Shown here: piece by piece, positions 47,695 to 52,079 of the stretch
How positions within the stretch are numbered: the stretch's first letter is position 1
Layout of the letters: every line of letters begins with the position of its first letter
Origin: Corynebacterium sp. UBA2622
Lineage (GTDB): Bacteria; Actinomycetota; Actinomycetes; Mycobacteriales; Mycobacteriaceae
Assembly: GCF_002339505.1 (NCBI RefSeq)
Contig: NZ_DDJO01000001.1
Coordinates: 2,648-54,726 of the forward strand
Direction: 5' to 3'
Length of the DNA stretch: 52,079 nt
The notes under the pieces: model-generated
What the model was told of the DNA's origin: nothing
The model's input: only the letters and a program-made list of their open reading frames with translations
Databases searched by the model: none
Program-made: the position numbers and the translations under genes

Positions 47695-49227
47695 ATGGAA
47701 AAAGCAACCGAGTTCATTGACGGTACCGTCAACGGGACCATCTGGAACATCGTCCCGTGGCTGCTCATCGCCGCCGGACTGTACTTCGGGCTGCGCACGT
47801 TCTTCGTCCAGGTGCGCCTGTTCCCCGAGATGCTCAAGGCCGTCGCCGAGACCCCCAAGGGCAAGGACCGCGAGGGGCGCGACCTCGACGAAGAGTACGG
47901 CGGCATCTCCGCCTTCAAGGCGTTCACCATCTCGGCCGCATCGCGCGTGGGCACCGGCAACATCGCGGGTGTCGCGCTTGCCATTTCGGTCGGTGGGCCG
48001 GGCGCCGTGTTCTGGATGTGGACCATGGCGATCATTGGCGGTGCGACCGCGTTCGTCGAGTCGACTCTCGCGCAGCTGTGGAAGACGCGTGATCCGGAGG
48101 GAACCTACCGTGGTGGCCCCGCGTACTACATGACGCGCGGACTGGGTTGGAAGCCTTTCGCCGTGATCTTCGCTGTTGCGCTTTCAATCACGTACGGCTT
48201 CATCTACAACGCGATCCAGACCAACTCCATTGTTGAGGCGGTCAGTGGCTCATTCAATAACGATTCCACCACTCTCAAAGCCATCGTCGCTGTGCTAATC
48301 GCCAGTTTGACCGCGATGATCATTTTCGGCGGTGTCACCCGCATCGCCAATGTCACCCAGGTCGTCGTCCCGTTCATGGCAATCGCGTACATCCTCCTGG
48401 GTGTCATCGTGGTCGTGGTAAACATCCGTGAGGTCCCTGGGATGATTTCCGCCATCATCACCCACGCCCTGGGAATCCGCCAGGTGACAGGGGCTACCCT
48501 TGGCATGGCCTTCATGTGGGGCATGCGCCGTGGCCTGTTCTCCAACGAAGCCGGCCAGGGATCCGCCCCGAACGCCGCCGCTACCGCCACCGTGTCCCAC
48601 CCAGTCAAGCAGGGTCTGGTTCAGACCCTCGGTGTTTACTTCGACACCCTTGTGGTGTGTTCCATCACCGCCTTCATCGTTCTCCTCGGGCCGGCGGTCA
48701 ACTACGGCAAGGACGATATCCAGGGCGCGTCCCTAACCCAGTCGGCACTCGCTGACTCGGTGGGAGCATGGGGCACCCACTTCATCACGTTCATCCTCTT
48801 CTTCCTGGCGTTCTCCTCCGTGATCGGCAACTACTACCTCGCGCAGGCCAACGTCCAGTACTTCTCCGAATCCAAGACGGTGATGACGATCTTCCGCGTG
48901 GGCGTCATCGCGTTCGTGTTCTTCGGCGCCTTTGGCTCCGTCCCGCTCGTCTGGTCCCTCGGCGACACCATGGCCGGCATCATGGCGACCATCAACATCA
49001 TCGCCATCATCCCGCTGGGCGGGGTGGCCATCAAGCTGCTGAAGAACTACAACAAGCAGCGCATCCAGGGCATCGACCCAGTCTTCCACCGCGACATGCT
49101 CCCCGAGCTGCCGAACGTCGAGCTGTGGGACGGCTCCGACCCCGTCACGCGCCGCAGCATCGAGGACAAGCAGACGCTTCGCGACGCCGAGGACGCCCGC
49201 ACCGGCCGCGAGGCCCGTAAGCGATAG
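47695..49227 (+). CDS. Alanine/glycine:cation symporter (AgcS family)
   Basis: 510-residue secondary carrier, 10-11 membrane helices, importing alanine or glycine with Na+ (or H+). Signature blocks: AASRVGTGNIAGVALAI, GGPGAVFWMW, YRGGPAYYM, and RRGLFSNEAGQGSAPNAA. The charged C-terminal tail (about 60 residues) is cytoplasmic. A region around 48181-48300 falls to 59 G/C of 120 bases, well below the neighbours, although the frame is intact. The gene stands between mutM and acyP, which are near neighbours in other actinobacteria, and has its own promoter. Confidence 0.93.
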   Translation: MEKATEFIDGTVNGTIWNIVPWLLIAAGLYFGLRTFFVQVRLFPEMLKAVAETPKGKDREGRDLDEEYGGISAFKAFTISAASRVGTGNIAGVALAISVGGPGAVFWMWTMAIIGGATAFVESTLAQLWKTRDPEGTYRGGPAYYMTRGLGWKPFAVIFAVALSITYGFIYNAIQTNSIVEAVSGSFNNDSTTLKAIVAVLIASLTAMIIFGGVTRIANVTQVVVPFMAIAYILLGVIVVVVNIREVPGMISAIITHALGIRQVTGATLGMAFMWGMRRGLFSNEAGQGSAPNAAATATVSHPVKQGLVQTLGVYFDTLVVCSITAFIVLLGPAVNYGKDDIQGASLTQSALADSVGAWGTHFITFILFFLAFSSVIGNYYLAQANVQYFSESKTVMTIFRVGVIAFVFFGAFGSVPLVWSLGDTMAGIMATINIIAIIPLGGVAIKLLKNYNKQRIQGIDPVFHRDMLPELPNVELWDGSDPVTRRSIEDKQTLRDAEDARTGREARKR

Positions 49228-49305
49228 GGGCGTCCCAACGGACGGCGGCCTGCCGTGTGCACCGCGGGCCGTTTCGTCATCGAGGGGGTGCGGCGCGCCG
49301 TTGAG

Positions 49306-49647
49306 TTACGCGCCTGCCGAGAAGACCCACGCGAGGGCGGCGGCGTTGGCGGCGGCGGTCGCGGCCGGGCCCAAGGTTTTCAACCGATCCTTCTCCACCG
49401 ATCCGCCAACAGCGTCGGCGGCCTGCACCACGATCATCGCCAGCGCGATCGCGGCGAGGAACGGTGTCGATCGGGCGGGCAGAGCTGCTAGAGCGACAAC
49501 GAGAAGGGCGAGGCTGCGCGAGAAGGCGTACATGGACGCCGTCCGTCCAGCCGGGCCCGCCTCACGCCAGCCGCTGAGGGCGTAGGAGAAGCTGACGCCT
49601 GCACTGACCGCGGTGACCAGGGCGCACACCCAGAATTCAATTTGCAT
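49306..49647 (-). CDS. Small four-helix membrane protein of unknown function
   Basis: 113 residues, almost entirely hydrophobic: helices at about 5-24, 38-58, 62-81 and 92-111, with short basic or acidic loops (GWREAGPAGRT, EKDRLKT). No motif recognised. ATG 49647 follows minus-strand TAGGAT by 6 nt. It converges with agcS (78-bp gap containing a weak GC-rich inverted repeat) and is divergent from acyP. Either a DoxX-like or other small carrier is possible, but nothing supports a specific call. Confidence 0.75.
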   Translation of the reverse strand: MQIEFWVCALVTAVSAGVSFSYALSGWREAGPAGRTASMYAFSRSLALLVVALAALPARSTPFLAAIALAMIVVQAADAVGGSVEKDRLKTLGPAATAAANAAALAWVFSAGA

Positions 49648-49653
49648 GTCCGC

Positions 49654-49659
49654 ATCCTA
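49654..49659 (-). promoter_or_regulatory. Putative -10 of the four-helix protein gene (TAGGAT)
   Basis: Minus-strand TAGGAT ends 6 nt before ATG 49647. The divergent acyP -10 lies 23 bp away. Confidence 0.55.
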
Positions 49660-49682
49660 TCCCGGGCCGCTCCTGGGGCCAC

Positions 49683-49688
49683 TACACT
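49683..49688 (+). promoter_or_regulatory. Putative -10 of acyP (TACACT)
   Basis: TACACT ends 7 nt before ATG 49696, in a 48-bp divergent intergenic region. Confidence 0.55.
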
Positions 49689-49695
49689 CGCGCCC

Positions 49696-49980
49696 ATGAC
49701 TTCCACGCGCATGACTGCTTTCGTCCACGGCCACGTTCAGGGTGTCGGCTTCCGGTGGTGGGTGCGCTCGCGCGCGCTTGAGCTGGGACTGACGGGCCAC
49801 GCGACAAACCTCTCCGACGGGCGCGTGCAGGTCGTCGCCGAGGGCGGTCAGGATGACGTCGACAAGCTTCTGGCCCTCCTGCGGGAGAACCCCTCGACCG
49901 CGGGCCGGCCGGGTTCCGTGGACGTGGTGGTCGAACAGTTCTCCGAGCCGAAGGGGGAGCGCGGTTTCGAGGAGCGGTAG
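49696..49980 (+). CDS. acyP: Acylphosphatase
   Basis: 94-residue small alpha/beta enzyme that hydrolyses acyl phosphates such as carbamoyl- or acetyl-phosphate. Catalytic Arg20 in VQGVGFRWW and Asn38 in HATNLSDGRV are present. ATG 49696 is favoured over the upstream in-frame start by the TACACT box; ATG at codon 6 is another possibility. The acyP-smc neighbourhood is conserved in mycobacteria, though no functional link is known. Confidence 0.93.
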   Translation: MTSTRMTAFVHGHVQGVGFRWWVRSRALELGLTGHATNLSDGRVQVVAEGGQDDVDKLLALLRENPSTAGRPGSVDVVVEQFSEPKGERGFEER

Positions 49981-50009
49981 CTCCCGGGACGCGGGCGGGG
50001 CCCACCCGC

Positions 50010-50015
50010 TAAAAT
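50010..50015 (+). promoter_or_regulatory. Putative -10 of smc (TAAAAT)
   Basis: TAAAAT ends 7 nt before ATG 50023, in the same GCTAAAATCACC context as at 10994-11005. Confidence 0.65.
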
Positions 50016-50022
50016 CACCGCA

Positions 50023-52079
50023 ATGCACCTCAAATCGCTGACGCTCAAGGGCTTCAAGTCCTTCGCCTCGGCGACCACCATGAAGTTCGAGCCCGGCATC
50101 TGCGCCGTGGTGGGGCCCAACGGCTCCGGCAAATCGAACGTGGTGGACGCCCTCGCGTGGGTCATGGGCGAGCAGGGCGTGAAGAACCTCCGCGGCAGCA
50201 AGATGGAGGACGTCATCTTTGCCGGAGCCGGGGAGCGCAAGCCCCTGGGCCGCGCCGAGGTGACCCTGACCTTCGACAACTCTGACAAGCACCTACCGAT
50301 CGAGTACACCGAGGTGGCCATCACCCGGCGCATGTACCGTGACGGTGCCTCGGAGTACGAGATCAACGGCTCGAAGGCCCGGCTCATGGACATCCAGGAG
50401 CTGCTATCGGATTCCGGCATCGGCCGGGAGATGCACATCATCGTCGGCCAGGGGAAGCTCTCCGAGATCCTCGAGTCGCGCCCGGAGGAGCGCCGCGCCT
50501 TCATCGAGGAGGCGGCCGGCGTGCTCAAACACCGCCGCCGCAAGGAGAAGGCGCAGCGCAAACTGGCGGGCATGCAGGGAAACCTCGACCGCCTCCAGGA
50601 CCTCACCGAGGAGCTGGGCAAGCAGCTCAAGCCGCTGGCGCGCCAGGCGGAGGCCGCCAAGCGGGCGGCGACGGTGCAGTCCACCCTGCGCGACGCCCGG
50701 CTCAGGCTCGCGGGGGACCAGGTGGTCACCCTCCGCGCGAAGCTTCACGACGCCACCCGGGCCGCCGAACTCCTCGCGGAGCAGGTGGACACGGTCACCG
50801 CCGCGCTGGAGGAGGCCACCGCGCAGCAGGAGCGCATCGAACAGGATCAGCAGGAGACCCAGCCGCGCGCCGAGGAGGCCCAGCAGGTGTGGTTCGCCCT
50901 GTCCACCCTCGCCGAACGCGCCGGGGCCACCGTGCGCATCGCGACGGAGCGCGCGAGCAATGCCGGCGCGGATGTCGCCTACCACGGCCAGGATCCCGAT
51001 GAGCTCCTTGCACGCGCCGGCGTAGCGGACGAACAGTACGCGGAGGCGGTGGAACTGGCGGAGGAGGCCGCGGAGCGCCTCGAGACCGTCCGCGAGGAGG
51101 TGGCTGAGCTTCAGGAGGCCTTCGACGACGCCGAGCGCGAGCACCTCGCGCAGGTGCGCGCTATCGCTGACAAGCGCGAAGGCGTGGTGCGCCTGCTCGC
51201 GCAGGAGGAATCGCAGAAGGGTGCGGTCGATGCGGCGGAGAGCGAGATCGCGCGGCTGACCGAGGTGCTCGAGGAGACCCGCGAGCGCACCCGGGCCGCG
51301 CAGCAGGAGGCCGCTCAGGTCGCCGAGCGCCTGGCGGGCATCGAAGCGGAGCGCGCGCCCCTCGACGAGGCGCACGTTCGCGCCTACACCGAATCGGACG
51401 CCGCCGAGAAGCGCCTGGAGCAGCTCCGGGCGGCGCAGCGTGAACGGGAGCGTGCGGTGTTCACGCTCGAGTCGCGCATCGCCACCCTGCGTGAGCAGAC
51501 ACCCACCGTGGCGGCGGCCGATGTGCTCGGTGAGGGCTTTGGGCCCCTGGCAGGGAAGCTAACGGCGCGCGACGTGACGGCGGCCGCCCTGGCAGCGGCG
51601 CTGGGTCCCCACGCCGAGGCGCTCGTCGCCGAGGGGGGCGACGGGGGAGAGGTCGTCGACAAGCTTGCCGCGGCCGAGCGCACCGTCGTCGTCGAACCGG
51701 TCGGCGGGGGAGCGTGGCGCCTCGACACCGACCGGCCCGTTGACTGGCTTCTCGACCACATCGACATCGCCAACGATGTCCGCGGCCCGCTGACGCGCCT
51801 GCTCGTCGACGTCGCGCTCGCCGCCACCCCGGACGAGGCGCGCGCGCTCGTCGCCGCCGACCCCCGCCTGCGCGCGGTGACCCGGGAGGGCGTCCTCGTG
51901 GGCGAGGGATGGGTCGCGGCCGGCTCAGGGCGCGCCACCGCGGTGGAGCTCAGCGGGGACATCAGCCGGGCGGAGGCCGAGCTGGAGACGGCCCGCGCCC
52001 CACCTGACGGGGTCTCCGGCCCCCCCCCGGGGGCCAAGCCGGGCGCGGGGGGGGCGCGGGGGGCCGCGGCCGGGGGGGG
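50023..52079 (+). CDS. smc: Chromosome segregation protein SMC (5' part, cut by window end)
   Basis: N-terminal 685 codons of the condensin ATPase. Walker A GPNGSGKSN (31-39), the Q-loop VGQGKLSEIL, and EEAAGVLKHRRRKEK lead into a long Glu/Ala/Arg-rich coiled coil (about 170-490). The hinge follows (about 495-640; GEGFGPLAGKL, HIDIANDVRGPLTRLL) and then the start of the return coil (ISRAEAELETARA). The frame is open to the end, but from about 52005 the sequence turns into Pro/Gly/Ala codons that do not look like SMC coil, probably sequence error. Walker B and the C-terminal head lie outside the window. Confidence 0.93.
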   Translation, partial: MHLKSLTLKGFKSFASATTMKFEPGICAVVGPNGSGKSNVVDALAWVMGEQGVKNLRGSKMEDVIFAGAGERKPLGRAEVTLTFDNSDKHLPIEYTEVAITRRMYRDGASEYEINGSKARLMDIQELLSDSGIGREMHIIVGQGKLSEILESRPEERRAFIEEAAGVLKHRRRKEKAQRKLAGMQGNLDRLQDLTEELGKQLKPLARQAEAAKRAATVQSTLRDARLRLAGDQVVTLRAKLHDATRAAELLAEQVDTVTAALEEATAQQERIEQDQQETQPRAEEAQQVWFALSTLAERAGATVRIATERASNAGADVAYHGQDPDELLARAGVADEQYAEAVELAEEAAERLETVREEVAELQEAFDDAEREHLAQVRAIADKREGVVRLLAQEESQKGAVDAAESEIARLTEVLEETRERTRAAQQEAAQVAERLAGIEAERAPLDEAHVRAYTESDAAEKRLEQLRAAQRERERAVFTLESRIATLREQTPTVAAADVLGEGFGPLAGKLTARDVTAAALAAALGPHAEALVAEGGDGGEVVDKLAAAERTVVVEPVGGGAWRLDTDRPVDWLLDHIDIANDVRGPLTRLLVDVALAATPDEARALVAADPRLRAVTREGVLVGEGWVAAGSGRATAVELSGDISRAEAELETARAPPDGVSGPPPGAKPGAGGARGAAAGG
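52005..52079. other. Low-quality G/C-rich window end
   Basis: Runs of C and G up to nine long and almost no A or T. Translation in the smc frame changes abruptly from coiled coil to Gly/Pro/Ala. It mirrors positions 1-60 and is best read as degraded contig end. Confidence 0.6.

Noticed and set aside
49255..49491. Plus-strand frame of 78 codons after agcS
   Set aside because: Lacks a ribosome-binding site or -10 and is antisense to the four-helix membrane protein gene, whose hydrophobic pattern and promoter are convincing.
1..52079. CRISPR arrays, insertion sequences, integrases, toxin-antitoxin or restriction genes
   Set aside because: None were seen. No regularly spaced repeats, transposase motifs or phage genes occur, and the gene content is chromosomal core throughout.

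Overview
The window reads as a stretch of core chromosome from a high-GC member of the genus Corynebacterium. By eye it is about 70% G+C. Several proteins (glutamate dehydrogenase, pyruvate kinase, DnaE) look very close to what I remember of C. glutamicum. Gene order also fits that lineage: lspA-rluD-dnaE, ilvA/treZ, treY-relS, hisDCB...hisHA-impA-hisFI, lgt-pyk, and sepIVA-DUF177-rnc-mutM...acyP-smc. I found 47 protein genes, the last cut off by the window end. I saw no rRNA, tRNA, CRISPR array, insertion sequence or prophage. No gene-free stretch exceeds about 260 bp. Both extreme ends are almost pure G/C homopolymer and look like degraded contig ends.

Layout. 1-8.4 kb: lspA, rluD, a small exported protein, dnaE, a single-domain MetE-like methyltransferase and ilvA. 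8.5-20.5 kb: carbohydrate and stress genes, with treZ, treY and glgX (glycogen or maltodextrin to trehalose), the small alarmone synthetase relS, a YigZ protein, an S4 RNA-binding protein, a DEDDh exonuclease with a BRCT domain, and a TetR regulator. 20.8-23.3 kb: a lipoprotein, a membrane protein and a two-domain YbjN-like protein. 23.5-31.5 kb: the histidine cluster hisD-C-B-(MFS)-H-A-impA-F-I. hisG and hisE are not here. 31.5-35.8 kb: a Trp-associated membrane protein, a diverged TrpC, lgt and pyk. 35.8-43.0 kb: mostly minus-strand genes (deaminase, glgP, M20 amidohydrolase, GalT-like DUF4921, glycerate kinase). 43.3-52.1 kb: gdhA, then the cell-division/RNA/repair block sepIVA-DUF177-rnc-mutM, an AgcS alanine carrier, acyP and a truncated smc.

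How the genes fit together. GlgX and GlgP degrade glycogen, and TreY plus TreZ turn the debranched dextrins into trehalose, which mycolate-bearing bacteria need for their envelope. The his genes form nearly a whole pathway.

The most interesting signals are three. First, the TrpC-like protein has lost several catalytic positions and the neighbouring HisA lacks the arginine that gives actinobacterial PriA its TrpF activity; together they look like the footprint of an ancestral trp locus made redundant. Second, about 20 of 47 genes have a TANNNT -10 hexamer 6-10 nt before the start codon and no Shine-Dalgarno, the signature of leaderless transcripts; this includes a divergent pair only 31 bp apart. 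Third, several promoter regions (hisD, gdhA, pyk, glgP, treY, the tetR intergenic region) carry compact palindromes or tandem repeats that look like uncharacterised operators. I saw no clear new multi-gene defence or mobile system.
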